NCBI RefSeq assembly: GCF_005796225.1
Contig: NZ_VAHO01000004.1
Coordinates: forward strand, 219,244-283,243
Source: Pseudarthrobacter sp. NamE5
Lineage (GTDB): Bacteria; Actinomycetota; Actinomycetes; Actinomycetales; Micrococcaceae
Reading direction: 5' to 3'
DNA: 64,000 nt
The notes below the pieces were generated by a model. The model was given only the letters and a program-made list of their open reading frames with translations. It was not told the origin of the DNA and made no database searches. The position numbers and the translations under genes are program-made. Below, piece after piece: positions 45,839-55,404 of the stretch; the first letter of the stretch is position 1; every line of letters begins with the position of its first letter.

Positions 45839-47055
45839 GCCCCACCCTCCCGGCCGGCCGCGACGCCCCGGTCCTCTTCGTTGATGAAGGAGCGCGGCAC
45901 CCGCGGGCTGATGCGGGTGACGATCTCGTAGTTGATGGTGCCGGCGGCGTGGGCCCAGTCATCGGCAGTGGGGCCGCCGTCGGCGCCGTCACCGAAAAGC
46001 TCCGCCTCGGCACCCAGCAGGCCGGCGCCGCCCGGACCAAGGTCGCCCAGGTCAACGACCATCTGGTCCATGGCAATCCGCCCCACTACCGGGTAGGTCC
46101 TGCCGGCAATGCGGACCGGGCCACCGGTGGCGACACGCGGGATCCCGTCTGCGTAGCCCACCGGGATCAGGCCCAGCGTGCTGCGTCCGCTGGTGTGGTA
46201 CCGGAGGCCGTAGGAAACGCCCTGCCCCTCCGGTACTTCCTTGCACTGCGACACCACCGTCTTCAGCGTCATGGCCGGGCGGAGTCCCAGCTCGGCGGAA
46301 CTCTGGCCCTGAAAAGGCGACAACCCATAGATTCCCAGGCCTACGCGGACCAGGTCGAAGTGGGTGTCGGGCCGGGACAGCGTGGCGGGAGTGTTGGCCA
46401 GGTGCCGGACCTCCGGGTCCACGCCGGCGTCCTCCGCGACGGCCAAGACTTCACGGAAGGTGGCCAGTTGCTGGTCCGTTTCCGGCCGTTCGGGTTCGTC
46501 CGCAACAGCAAGGTGGGAGAAGATTCCCACCACCCGCAGCAGGCCCTGGTCCTGGTACTCCATCGCCTCGCCCACCAGGCTGTCCCACCTGTCCAGGGCA
46601 GCGCCGTTCCGTCCCAGCCCGGTGTCCACCTTCAAGTGGATCCTGGCGGGACGCTCCTGTTCGCGGGCTGCGGCAACAATGCGGTCCAGCTCCCAGCCGG
46701 AGCAACCGATGTCGACGCCGGCGGCCACGGCAGCGCCGAAGTTGCTTTCCGTGGTGTGCAGCCAGGCGAGCAGCGGGGCGTCGATGCCGGCAGCGCGCAG
46801 CGCCAGGGCCTCGGAGATATGGGCAACCCCCAACCAGGAGGCCCCTGCCTCCAGTGCTGCCCGGGCCACCGGAACAGCCCCGTGCCCGTATGCATCGGCC
46901 TTTACTACCGCCATGACTTTCGCCGGGGAGGCGGCGGCGGCAAGGCGGCGGACGTTGTGCCGGATCGCGTCCAGGTCGATCACCGCCGAGCGTTCAGAAC
47001 GGGGGCCGTGTCCCGGGACAGCACGTATTTCGCCGGTTGTTGCGGGGTAAGTCAC
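45835..47055 (-). CDS. alr: Alanine racemase
   Basis: The 406-residue PLP enzyme (GTG start 47055) has the lysine loop VMAVVKADAYGHGAVPVARAAL near the N-terminus. The central barrel carries HLKVDTGLGRNG and LANTPATLS. A C-terminal beta domain has VGRIAMDQMVVDLGD. It interconverts L- and D-alanine for peptidoglycan. An ATG at 47151 would add residues overlapping the end of the PfkB gene and is rejected. It is the first of five genes with overlapping junctions, so cell-wall and t6A enzymes are co-expressed. Confidence 0.95.
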   Translation of the reverse strand: MTYPATTGEIRAVPGHGPRSERSAVIDLDAIRHNVRRLAAAASPAKVMAVVKADAYGHGAVPVARAALEAGASWLGVAHISEALALRAAGIDAPLLAWLHTTESNFGAAVAAGVDIGCSGWELDRIVAAAREQERPARIHLKVDTGLGRNGAALDRWDSLVGEAMEYQDQGLLRVVGIFSHLAVADEPERPETDQQLATFREVLAVAEDAGVDPEVRHLANTPATLSRPDTHFDLVRVGLGIYGLSPFQGQSSAELGLRPAMTLKTVVSQCKEVPEGQGVSYGLRYHTSGRSTLGLIPVGYADGIPRVATGGPVRIAGRTYPVVGRIAMDQMVVDLGDLGPGGAGLLGAEAELFGDGADGGPTADDWAHAAGTINYEIVTRISPRVPRSFINEEDRGVAAGREGGA

Positions 47056-47128
47056 CCTAGTGATTCTAGTGCTGGGGCTTCCGGCCGAATAATCAGGGCG
47101 GAACGGCGCAGCACGGCGGTGAGCCCGG

Positions 47129-48220
47129 TCAGGCGTCGGACAGGTGCGCAATGGTGGCGGAAGCCCTGCGCTGGGCTCCGAGCGGGACGTCCTGGATGAT
47201 GTCCGCCAGGAAGCCGAAGCGCCGCAGCCACTGGCTCATCTGCCGCTCCGGCCGGGCATTGGCCCGCCGCCACCAGTCGGCAATGTCCCCCCAGCCCGGG
47301 GCAGCCAGCGATCCGCCCACCTCCTGGACGGCCAGTGAGGCGCAAAGGTTAGCGAAACGCAGCCTGTCCCCCAGCGGCCAGCCGGCCAGGCTGCCGACGA
47401 TGAACGCGGCGTCGAAACAGTCCCCGGCCCCGGTGGGATCGAACGCCGTGACTGGAAGCGACGGGACCCACTCCTCCTCCCCCGTTTCGGAGTTCACCGC
47501 CATGGCCCCCTGCGCACCCAAGGTTACAACCGCCACCGGGACCCGGTCGGCGAGCGCGTACAGGGCGGTCCACGGATCATCCTTTCCGGTGAACGCCATG
47601 GCCTCGCGTTGGTTGGGCAGGAACGCGTGGAAGTACTGCAGGTTGTCCAGCCGCACACGCGCCCATTCACCGCTCGGGTCCCAGCCGACGTCGCCGAACA
47701 GTTTGACGCCGGCCTGGTGGGCGGCTTTGGCCCAGGGCTCGATTTCCGTGCCCACTTCCGCGATTCCGGCGAGCGCTGGCGGAGGATCGCCGATGAGCTC
47801 TGAGGAGGTGATCGGGGCGGCATGGCCGTGGGTCACCAGCGACCGGTCCTTCTCGACGCAGAGGGAAACAGTCACCGGTGAATGCCAGCCCGGAATCCGC
47901 CGGGACAGGGTGAGGTCCACGTGCTCCTGGCGGGACAGGATCTTCCAGTTGAAGTCCCCGTAGCCGTCGTCACCGAAGGCGGCGGCCAGTCCCGTCCGCA
48001 GCCCCAGCCGTGCCGCAGCGATGGCTTGGTTGGCAACCCCGCCGGGGCAGCTTCCCATGCCGTCGCTCCAGATTTCGGTGCCCGGTTCCGGTGCGTGGGG
48101 CAGGCCGGTAAAGATGATGTCCTGGAAAACGGTACCGGCCAGCAGCAGGTCAAACCCGGGCATTGACGGCGGGCGGACCGCAGCCAGGGGGTCGAACGGG
48201 CGGGCTGGGATCGCGTCCAT
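47129..48220 (-). CDS. PfkB-family carbohydrate kinase
   Basis: The 363-residue protein has the ribokinase-like fold. Visible are GMGSCPGGVANQAIAAARLGL (N-terminal GG motif), HAFLPNQREAMAFTGKDDPW and VVTLGAQGAMAVN. The C-terminal catalytic motif is FDPTGAGDCFDAAFIVGSLAGW, with the base Asp in TGAGDC. It phosphorylates a sugar or nucleoside with ATP; the substrate is unknown. It is divergent from the GH4 gene, with 68 bases between them, and lies upstream of alr. Confidence 0.9.
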   Translation of the reverse strand: MDAIPARPFDPLAAVRPPSMPGFDLLLAGTVFQDIIFTGLPHAPEPGTEIWSDGMGSCPGGVANQAIAAARLGLRTGLAAAFGDDGYGDFNWKILSRQEHVDLTLSRRIPGWHSPVTVSLCVEKDRSLVTHGHAAPITSSELIGDPPPALAGIAEVGTEIEPWAKAAHQAGVKLFGDVGWDPSGEWARVRLDNLQYFHAFLPNQREAMAFTGKDDPWTALYALADRVPVAVVTLGAQGAMAVNSETGEEEWVPSLPVTAFDPTGAGDCFDAAFIVGSLAGWPLGDRLRFANLCASLAVQEVGGSLAAPGWGDIADWWRRANARPERQMSQWLRRFGFLADIIQDVPLGAQRRASATIAHLSDA

Positions 48221-48288
48221 GTCCGCACAATACGCCCTGCCGCCGACATCCGGTAGGGGCTCGAGCGTGCCCGGCCTACACTGCTCTT

Positions 48289-49695
48289 ATGCGGCTTCTG
48301 ATTGCCGGCGGCGGCGGGTTCCGGGTCCCGCTGATCTACCGGGCGCTGGCCTCCGGCCGCTTCGCCGGCCTGGTCACCGAGCTGGTACTGTACGACGTCG
48401 ACCCTGCCCGCCTCGACGCCGTCACCGCCGTCCTGAGCAGCATGCCTGAAGGGACGGGCGCCCGCGTTCCCGTCCACGCCACCACTGACCTGACCCGTGC
48501 GCTGGCCGGCACGGACATGGTATTTGCAGCCATGCGCCCCGGCGGCACGGCAGGGCGGGTGGCGGATGAAAAAGTGGCGCAGGGCCTGGGCCTGCTGGGA
48601 CAGGAAACCACCGGAGCCGGCGGCATCTCCTACGCACTGCGGACCATTCCGCACATGCTGCGCCTCGCACGGCTGATGAAGGAGCACTGCCCGGATGCGT
48701 GGCTGGTCAATTTCACCAATCCCGCCGGCATGGTCACCGAGGCGCTGCTCCCGGTGCTGGGCAGGAAGGTGACCGGGATCTGCGACTCGGCGGGCGGCCT
48801 GGTGCAGCGCGCAGCGCGGGCAGCGGGTATTGGGTTGCGGGAGGGGAGGCTCGACGGCGTGGGCTACTACGGCCTCAACCATCTGGGCTGGCTGTACCGG
48901 CTGGAGTCCGCCGGGCGGGACGTGCTGCCGGACCTGCTCGCAAACCCGAAGGCGCTGGACTCGTTCGAGGAGGGCAGGATGTTCCCCCAGCCAGCCCTGG
49001 CCCGCCTGGGCGCGCTGCCCAACGAGTACCTGTACTACTACTACGAGCAAGACAAGGCCCGGGAGGCAATGCAGGCCATGGCCCGGACCCGCGGCGAGAC
49101 CATCCACGTCCAGCAGCAGGAGCTTTATCCGAGGCTGGCCGTTGCCGGCGCCGATGCTTTCCGGCTGTGGGAGGAGGCGCGCCGGTCCCGCGAGGAGGGC
49201 TACCTTGCCGAAGCGCGCGCCGGGGGCGGGCAGCGGGATGAGGACGATCTGGCCGGCGGCGGCTACGAACGGGTGGCCCTCGCCGCCATGCAAGCACTGT
49301 CCGGAGCCGGCGACACCCAGCTGATCCTGAACACCCGCAACTGCCTGCCGGGTTCAAGTCCGCCCCCGGTGGCTGAAGCAGCCCCTCCACAGGCCGCCAT
49401 TCCCGGACTGCCTGCGGACGCCGTCGTCGAACTTCCTTGCACGGTGACTGCCCACGGCGCACATCCACTGCCCCAGGAGGTTCCCCCGGAACCCCAGCTG
49501 GAGCTGCTCCGCCGGGTAAAGGAAGTGGAGCGCTTGACGGTGCGGGCGGCAACAGAGGGAAACCGGGACGCGGCCCTGGCAGCCTTGGCCCGGCACCCGC
49601 TGGTGGGATCCGAAGGGCTGGCCGCCGTGCTGCTGGCGGGCTACGAACAGGAGTTCCCTGCGCTGCGGGACCTGTGGAGCAGGGGCAGGCGTTAA
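48289..49695 (+). CDS. Glycoside hydrolase family 4, 6-phospho-beta-glucosidase-like
   Basis: The 468-residue protein begins MRLLIAGGGGFRVPLIYRAL with the NAD-binding loop. It continues with FAAMRPGGTAGRVADEKVAQGLGLLGQETTGAGGISYALRTI, NFTNPAGMVTEALL, TGICDSAGGL with the metal-ligand Cys, and YGLNHLGWL with the metal-ligand His. GH4 enzymes need NAD+ and Mn2+ and cleave phosphorylated disaccharides by redox chemistry. The usual CNVPIG/CDTPIG segment reads CDSAGG. With the divergent PfkB kinase it may form a small sugar-use unit; no PTS is adjacent. Confidence 0.87.
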   Translation: MRLLIAGGGGFRVPLIYRALASGRFAGLVTELVLYDVDPARLDAVTAVLSSMPEGTGARVPVHATTDLTRALAGTDMVFAAMRPGGTAGRVADEKVAQGLGLLGQETTGAGGISYALRTIPHMLRLARLMKEHCPDAWLVNFTNPAGMVTEALLPVLGRKVTGICDSAGGLVQRAARAAGIGLREGRLDGVGYYGLNHLGWLYRLESAGRDVLPDLLANPKALDSFEEGRMFPQPALARLGALPNEYLYYYYEQDKAREAMQAMARTRGETIHVQQQELYPRLAVAGADAFRLWEEARRSREEGYLAEARAGGGQRDEDDLAGGGYERVALAAMQALSGAGDTQLILNTRNCLPGSSPPPVAEAAPPQAAIPGLPADAVVELPCTVTAHGAHPLPQEVPPEPQLELLRRVKEVERLTVRAATEGNRDAALAALARHPLVGSEGLAAVLLAGYEQEFPALRDLWSRGRR

Positions 49696-49770
49696 GGGAG
49701 GAGTAGTGTTTTATCGGACGCGCACTGAACCGGCGCTGCCAGTACGTGCCGGTGGCCGGAAGGAGGTCCC

Positions 49771-51036
49771 GTGGCTTTGATCCGCAGGGTCGCTTTGCTC
49801 TCCCTCCACACCTCTCCCATGGAGCAACCGGGCTCCGGTGACGCCGGGGGGATGAACGTGTACATTCGGGAACTCGCGTCCGCGCTGGCCGAAGCCGGTG
49901 TTGAGGTGGAGATCTTTACCCGGTCCACGTCTGCCAACCAGCCCGCCGTCGAGCATCCCGATCCCGGCGTCTGCGTCCACAATGTCCTGGCCGGGCCGCC
50001 GAAGAAGATCCCCAAGGAAGAACTTCCGGGCCTGCTGCACAGCATGGTTGCGGAGATTGAGCAGATCCGGCGCCGGCAGCCGCACGGGCGCTACGACGTG
50101 ATCCACTCGCACTACTGGGTTTCCGGCATCGCCGGCCTGGAGCTGTCCGGGCTGTGGGGCGTGCCGCTGGTCCACACCATGCACACCATGGCGAAGGTGA
50201 AGAACCTGCTGCTCCAGTCAGGTGAACAGCCAGAGCCGCGGCGCCGTGAACTTGGCGAGCACCGCATCGTTGACGGTGCCGCGCGGCTCATCGCCAACAC
50301 GAGCGCGGAGGCCGCCGAACTGGTGTCGCACTATGGCGCCAGCTATGACCGGATCGACATCGCCCCGCCCGGCGTGGACCTCAGCACCTTCACCCCGGCT
50401 TTCCGCGCCAGGTCCCGCAGCGAACGGGGCATCGGCGCCGGGACGTTCCACCTTGTCTTCGCCGGCCGGATTCAGCGGCTGAAGGGGCCCCAGGTACTGG
50501 TCAAGGCGGCCGCGCTGCTCCGGCAGCGCCGCCCGGACATCGACCTCCGGCTCACCATCCTGGGCTCGCTGAGCGGCAACAAGGAATTCAACCTCCGACG
50601 CCTGGTGACGGAGGCGGGAATGGACGACGTCGTCACGCAGCTTCCGCCGGTCAAGGCACCTGAGCTGGCTGCCTGGTTCCGTGCGGCGGACGTGGTGGTC
50701 ATGCCTTCCTTCAGCGAATCCTTCGGCCTGGTGGCGCTTGAAGCCCAGGCCTGCGGCACGCCGGTGGTGGCCACGCGTGTGGGCGGGCTGTCCCGCGCAA
50801 TCTTTCATGGCAGGACCGGGCTGCTGGTGGACGGGCACCATGCCTCCGATTGGGCCGATGCCCTCGAGGCCCTGTACGACGATCCCGTGACCCGCGAGGA
50901 CATGGGGCGGGCGGCCGCCATCAGGGCACAAAACTCCGGCTGGGCCCGCACTGCGGCCATCACGCTGGAAAGTTACCACGCCGCCGTCGACAACTACGCG
51001 GGAAGCCGGCTGGTCCCGGCCGTTCCTGCCTCGTAA
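49771..51036 (+). CDS. mshA: D-inositol-3-phosphate glycosyltransferase (mycothiol biosynthesis)
   Basis: The 421-residue GT4 glycosyltransferase opens [20 protein letters not shown] and [19 protein letters not shown], the MshA signature. It has the C-terminal nucleotide-sugar site [33 protein letters not shown]. MshA joins UDP-GlcNAc to 1D-myo-inositol 3-phosphate in the first committed step of mycothiol synthesis. The GTG start has a near-perfect AAGGAGG site. The inositol phosphate donor gene ino1 lies 2 kb downstream on the other strand. Confidence 0.93.
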   Translation: MALIRRVALLSLHTSPMEQPGSGDAGGMNVYIRELASALAEAGVEVEIFTRSTSANQPAVEHPDPGVCVHNVLAGPPKKIPKEELPGLLHSMVAEIEQIRRRQPHGRYDVIHSHYWVSGIAGLELSGLWGVPLVHTMHTMAKVKNLLLQSGEQPEPRRRELGEHRIVDGAARLIANTSAEAAELVSHYGASYDRIDIAPPGVDLSTFTPAFRARSRSERGIGAGTFHLVFAGRIQRLKGPQVLVKAAALLRQRRPDIDLRLTILGSLSGNKEFNLRRLVTEAGMDDVVTQLPPVKAPELAAWFRAADVVVMPSFSESFGLVALEAQACGTPVVATRVGGLSRAIFHGRTGLLVDGHHASDWADALEALYDDPVTREDMGRAAAIRAQNSGWARTAAITLESYHAAVDNYAGSRLVPAVPAS

Positions 51037-51085
51037 GGACCCGTTCGCCGGACTATCCACCGGAACCGCCAAGGAAAGGACAACG

Positions 51086-52762
51086 ATGTCTTCCACCCCC
51101 AGTGACCTTGAAATTGCCAGGGCGGCACGAATCCGTCCCATTGGGGACATCGCGGCAGCGGCGGGCATCAACGCGGAAGCGGTGGAGCAGTACGGGCGGT
51201 ACAAGGCCAAGATCGATCCGGCCCGGCTGCAGGCTCCTGCTCCCGCAGGGAAGGTGGTGCTGGTATCAGCCATGTCCCCCACTCCTGCCGGTGAAGGGAA
51301 GTCCACCACCACCGTTGGGCTGGCTGACTCGCTGGCCCGGGCAGGGCACAAGGTGATGATCGCCTTGCGCGAGCCCTCGCTTGGACCTGTCCTGGGCATG
51401 AAGGGCGGGGCAACCGGAGGTGGGTACTCCCAGGTGCTCCCGATGGATGAAATCAACCTGCACTTCACTGGCGACTTCCATGCCATCACCGCGGCGAACA
51501 ACGCACTGATGGCGCTGGTGGACAACCACATCTACCAGGGCAATGAGCTCAACATCGACCCGCGGCGCATGACGTTCAAGCGCGTCCTGGACATGAATGA
51601 CCGGGCGCTCCGGGAGGTGGTGATCGGCCTGGGCGGACCCACCCAGGGAGTTCCGCGCCAGGACGGTTTCGACATTACGGTGGCGTCCGAGATCATGGCG
51701 GTGTTCTGCCTGGCCACGAACCTGGTCGATCTCCGCGAGCGCCTGGGCCGGATCACGTTCGGCTATACCTTTGACCGTACCCCCGTCACCGTTGCTGATC
51801 TGGGCGTCCAGGGTGCCCTGACTCTGCTCCTGAAAGAGGCCATCAAACCCAATCTTGTACAGACCATCGCCGGAACCCCGGCCCTGGTGCATGGCGGCCC
51901 GTTCGCCAACATTGCGCACGGCTGCAACTCGCTGATCGCCACGCAGACTGCCCGGCGGTTGGTGGACATCGTTGTGACGGAGGCAGGCTTCGGCGCTGAC
52001 CTTGGTGCCGAGAAGTTTATGGACATCAAGGCACGGACCGGCGGGGTGGCGCCCTCGGCAGTGGTGGTAGTGGCAACGGTACGGGCGCTGAAGATGCAGG
52101 GCGGCGTGGCCAAGGAGCAGCTGGCGATCCCGGATGTGGCAGCACTGGAAGCGGGGATCGCCAACCTTCGCCGTCACGTGCGGAATGTGGAAAAGTTCGG
52201 CGTTCCGCCCGTGGTGGCCATTAACCGGTTTGCCTCCGATACTCCTGAGGAACTCGATTGGCTGTTGGCGTGGTGCGCGGCGGAAGGGGTCCCGGCTGCG
52301 GTGGCCGATGTGTGGGGACGCGGCGGGGGCGGCGACGGCGGGGATGAGCTGGCAGCCCTGGTGGCGCAGGCGGTTTCCGGGCCCAGCAGCTTCCGGCATC
52401 TGTACCCGCTGGAGCTTCCGGTGGAGGACAAGATCCGGGTCATTGCCCAGGAGATCTACGGCGCGGACGGTGTTGATTTCTCCGTCCCGGCGCTGAAGCG
52501 GCTGGCTGACATTGAGCGGAACGGGTGGTCCCAGCTGCCGGTGTGCATGGCCAAAACCCAGTACTCCTTCAGCGATGACGCCTCCAGGCTTGGAGCCCCG
52601 AAGGGCTTCACCATCCATGTGCGGGACCTGCTGCCCAAGACTGGGGCCGGCTTCATAGTGGCGCTTACCGGAGCGGTGATGACAATGCCAGGTCTGCCCG
52701 CAGCCCCGGCGGCAATGCGGATGGACGTTGACGAATCCGGTAACCCCGTCGGCCTCACCTAA
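51086..52762 (+). CDS. fhs: Formate--tetrahydrofolate ligase
   Basis: The 558-residue protein has the P-loop region [24 protein letters not shown]. Family markers [64 protein letters not shown] and [28 protein letters not shown] follow. It makes 10-formyl-THF from formate, THF and ATP. It lies just after mshA on the same strand with AAGGAAAGG upstream. The C-terminus ends in [19 protein letters not shown], as usual. Confidence 0.97.
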   Translation: MSSTPSDLEIARAARIRPIGDIAAAAGINAEAVEQYGRYKAKIDPARLQAPAPAGKVVLVSAMSPTPAGEGKSTTTVGLADSLARAGHKVMIALREPSLGPVLGMKGGATGGGYSQVLPMDEINLHFTGDFHAITAANNALMALVDNHIYQGNELNIDPRRMTFKRVLDMNDRALREVVIGLGGPTQGVPRQDGFDITVASEIMAVFCLATNLVDLRERLGRITFGYTFDRTPVTVADLGVQGALTLLLKEAIKPNLVQTIAGTPALVHGGPFANIAHGCNSLIATQTARRLVDIVVTEAGFGADLGAEKFMDIKARTGGVAPSAVVVVATVRALKMQGGVAKEQLAIPDVAALEAGIANLRRHVRNVEKFGVPPVVAINRFASDTPEELDWLLAWCAAEGVPAAVADVWGRGGGGDGGDELAALVAQAVSGPSSFRHLYPLELPVEDKIRVIAQEIYGADGVDFSVPALKRLADIERNGWSQLPVCMAKTQYSFSDDASRLGAPKGFTIHVRDLLPKTGAGFIVALTGAVMTMPGLPAAPAAMRMDVDESGNPVGLT

Positions 52763-52767
52763 CCGCC

Positions 52768-52984
52768 GACGCTCTCTCACTTAACGTGGGCTTTTTACAG
52801 ACGCTTTCTCACCTAACGTGTACTTTCCGCAGACGCTCTTTCACGCCCGGCGAGTCGCAGACGTTGTGCGGCCGCCATGAGCGTTAAAGCCGCGGCGCTC
52901 CCCCACCGAAGTGAAAGAGCGCCGCGTGAGAACCCACGTTAAGTGAGAGAGGATCGGTCCAAAAACCCACGTTAAGTGAGAGAG
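52768..52984. repeat. Inverted cluster of about 20-32-bp repeats between fhs and ino1
   Basis: On the + strand two 32-base units (52768-52799, 52800-52831) and a diverged 28-base unit (52832-52859) share GACGCT-YTYTCAC; the first two add YTAACGTG. On the other side, two inverted copies of the core CTCTCTCACTTAACGTGGG lie at 52933-52951 and 52966-52984. A short inverted CTCTTTCAC piece lies at 52911-52919. The two arms can pair over 19 bases. The cluster fills the convergent gap between fhs and ino1. It resembles a REP/BIME-type element; CRISPR is not supported. Confidence 0.8.
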
Positions 52985-53012
52985 GGTCGCAACGGGTGAC
53001 CGGACTTAGCGC

Positions 53013-54098
53013 TTAGCGCTCGATGTCGCCGCGGATGAAGGCTTCCACCTTTTCGCGGGCGAGGTCGTCGTTGAACTGCTCCGGCGGGGACTTCATGAAG
53101 TAGCTCGAAGCTGAGAGCAGCGGGCCGCCGATGCCACGGTCCAGGCCGATCTTGGCGGCGCGGATGGCGTCGATGATCACGCCGGCGGAGTTCGGGGAGT
53201 CCCAGACCTCCAGCTTGTACTCGAGGGACACGGGGGCGTCGCCGAAGTTGCGGCCTTCGAGGCGGACGAAGGCCCACTTGCGGTCGTCGAGCCACTGAAC
53301 GTAGTCGGACGGGCCAATGTGGACGTCCTTGGCGGCCAGTTCTGCTTCCACGTTGGAAGTGACGGCCTGGGTTTTGGAGATCTTCTTGGACTCCAGGCGG
53401 TCGCGCTCCAGCATGTTCTTGAAGTCCATGTTGCCGCCGACGTTCAGCTGGTAGGTGCGGTCCAGCGTGACGCCGCGGTCTTCGAACAGCTTGGCCATGA
53501 CACGGTGCGTAATGGTGGCACCGATCTGGCTCTTGATGTCGTCACCAACGATCGGCACACCGGCAGCCGTGAACTTGTCTGCCCATTCCTTGGTGCCGGC
53601 GATAAACACGGGCAGGGCGTTGACGAAGGCCACGCCGGCATCGATGGCGCACTGCGCGTAGAATTCGGCAGCTTCCTGGGAACCAACCGGCAGGTAGCAG
53701 ACCAGGACGTCAACCTTGGCGTCCTTGAGCGCCTGCACCACGTCCACCGGCTCTTCATTGGACTGCTCGATAGTCTCGAGGTAGTACTTGCCGAGCCCGT
53801 CAAGGGTGTGGCCGCGCTGGACGGTGACGCCGGTGGGCGGAACGTCGGCGATCTTGATGGTGTTGTTTTCGCTGGCCAAAATCGCGTCGGCCAGGTCAAC
53901 GCCGACCTTTTTGCCGTCAACGTCAAACGCGGCGACGAACTCAACGTCACCCACGTGGTATTGGCCGAACTCAACGTGCATCAGGCCCGGGATCGTGGCC
54001 TTGGGGTCTGCATCCCTGTAGTAGTGGACCCCCTGGACCAGCGAAGCGGCGCAGTTTCCTACGCCGACGATTGCAACACGAATCGGATGTGAAGACAC
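53013..54098 (-). CDS. ino1: Inositol-3-phosphate synthase
   Basis: The 361-residue NAD-dependent enzyme (GTG start, AAAGGAG upstream) begins [22 protein letters not shown]. Family features are [56 protein letters not shown] and [36 protein letters not shown] follows. It isomerises glucose-6-phosphate to 1D-myo-inositol 3-phosphate, precursor of mycothiol and phosphatidylinositol. The actinobacterial type is shorter than the eukaryotic one. A 16-bp palindrome lies upstream. Confidence 0.96.
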   Translation of the reverse strand: MSSHPIRVAIVGVGNCAASLVQGVHYYRDADPKATIPGLMHVEFGQYHVGDVEFVAAFDVDGKKVGVDLADAILASENNTIKIADVPPTGVTVQRGHTLDGLGKYYLETIEQSNEEPVDVVQALKDAKVDVLVCYLPVGSQEAAEFYAQCAIDAGVAFVNALPVFIAGTKEWADKFTAAGVPIVGDDIKSQIGATITHRVMAKLFEDRGVTLDRTYQLNVGGNMDFKNMLERDRLESKKISKTQAVTSNVEAELAAKDVHIGPSDYVQWLDDRKWAFVRLEGRNFGDAPVSLEYKLEVWDSPNSAGVIIDAIRAAKIGLDRGIGGPLLSASSYFMKSPPEQFNDDLAREKVEAFIRGDIER

Positions 54099-54172
54099 GG
54101 AACTCCTTTGAGGACAAACGTCAGCCGGCCGGTTCGGCTTCGAGGGTGGTACGACGACGGCCGGCAGGCTTT

Positions 54173-54188
54173 GGCGCCGCGCGGCGCC
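54173..54188. promoter_or_regulatory. Perfect 16-bp palindrome upstream of ino1, candidate operator
   Basis: GGCGCCGCGCGGCGCC is self-complementary over all 16 bases and sits 75 bases before the ino1 start. On the minus strand a -10-like TACTAT (54193-54198) lies just upstream, placing the palindrome near the expected transcript start. It could be a repressor site or a stem; there is no direct evidence for either. Confidence 0.4.
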
Positions 54189-54261
54189 TTTTCATAGTAC
54201 CCAACAGAGTGGGGGCGGGGCCTGTTCCCTCGTCCCACTCCTTGGAATAGCGGTAAAGAGG

Positions 54262-55302
54262 CTAGACGGGCTGCTTCCAGAGGTTGATGTCCGATTCCAC
54301 GGCGAACTCGTCGATAGCGTCCAACTCGTCCTCCCTGAATTCGATGTTGTTGATGGCGGACAGTGAGTCCTCCAACTGGCTGACGCTGGACGCACCGATC
54401 AACGCCGAGGTAACAGCTGATCCCTTGTGCTGGTCCCGGAGAACCCAGGCAATGGCCATCTGCGCCAGTGACTGCCCTCGGCCCGACGCGATCGCGTGCA
54501 GGCCGCGGATCCGGTCCAGCTTCTCGTCGGTAATTGCGTCCTCGGACAGGAACCTGGCCTTGGCTGCGCGTGAGTCGGCCGGTATCCCGTTGAGGTAGCG
54601 GTCGGTGAGCATTCCCTGGGCAAGCGGAGAGAAGGCAATGGAACCGGCGCCCACCTGGTCAAGCGCCTCGTAAAGGTTCGGTGAACCGTTCTCAGTCCAG
54701 CGGTTGAGCATGGAGTAGCTGGGCTGGTGGATCAGCAGGGGCGTTCCGAGTTCCTTCAGGATCCGGGCCGCCTCCAGGGTCTGCTCAGGAGTGTAGGAGG
54801 AGATGCCGGCGTACAGGGCCTTGCCCGATCGCACCGCGTAGTCCAACGCGCCCATCGTTTCTTCAAGCGGGGTTTCCGGGTCAGGCCGGTGGCTGTAGAA
54901 GATGTCCACGTAGTCCAGGCCCATCCGCTGCAGCGACTGGTCCAGGCTGGAAATCAGGTGCTTCCGGGAGCCCCATTCCCCGTATGGGCCGGGCCACATG
55001 TAGTAGCCCGCCTTGGTGGAGATCACCAGTTCGTCCCGGTACGGCTTGAAGTCCTCCTTCAGGTGCCGGCCGAAGTTGCTTTCAGCTGACCCGTCCGGAG
55101 GTCCGTAGTTGTTGGCGAGGTCGAAGTGGTTAACGCCGAGATCGAAGGCGCGGCGGAGGATGGCCCGCTGTTCGTCAAAGCGTTTGTCATCGCCGAAGTT
55201 GTGCCAGAGGCCGAGGGAGATGGCCGGGAGTTTGAGACCGCTGCGGCCGACGCGGCGGTAGGGCATGGTTTCGTAGCGGTTATCCGCTGCGGAATAAGTC
55301 AT
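54262..55302 (-). CDS. Aldo/keto reductase (YghZ / L-glyceraldehyde 3-phosphate reductase-like)
   Basis: The 346-residue (beta/alpha)8 protein has RYETMPYRRVGRSGLKLPAISLGLW and HFDLANNYGPPDGSAESNFG with the catalytic Asp and Tyr. VISTKAGYYMWPGPYGEWGSRKHLI carries the catalytic Lys, and YVDIFYSHRPDPETPLEETM follows. These match the YghZ/MgrA branch of aldo/keto reductases, NADPH-dependent enzymes that detoxify aldehydes and methylglyoxal. The ATG at 55302 fits the AGGATGG site better than the ATG at 55311. The gene stands alone between ino1 and treZ. Confidence 0.9.
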   Translation of the reverse strand: MTYSAADNRYETMPYRRVGRSGLKLPAISLGLWHNFGDDKRFDEQRAILRRAFDLGVNHFDLANNYGPPDGSAESNFGRHLKEDFKPYRDELVISTKAGYYMWPGPYGEWGSRKHLISSLDQSLQRMGLDYVDIFYSHRPDPETPLEETMGALDYAVRSGKALYAGISSYTPEQTLEAARILKELGTPLLIHQPSYSMLNRWTENGSPNLYEALDQVGAGSIAFSPLAQGMLTDRYLNGIPADSRAAKARFLSEDAITDEKLDRIRGLHAIASGRGQSLAQMAIAWVLRDQHKGSAVTSALIGASSVSQLEDSLSAINNIEFREDELDAIDEFAVESDINLWKQPV

Positions 55303-55404
55303 ACGTTCCATCCTGCCGGTTGTGACCGGCGCAACAGCACATCGTGGGAGAAGTTACGCCGCGGGCTGACAAGTCCACTCCGCGGCGCAACTTCAATGCC
55401 AGGT

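Noticed and set aside
52768..52984. CRISPR array
   Set aside because: Units are near-contiguous, differ in sequence and occur in both orientations; there are no equal unique spacers and no cas genes nearby.
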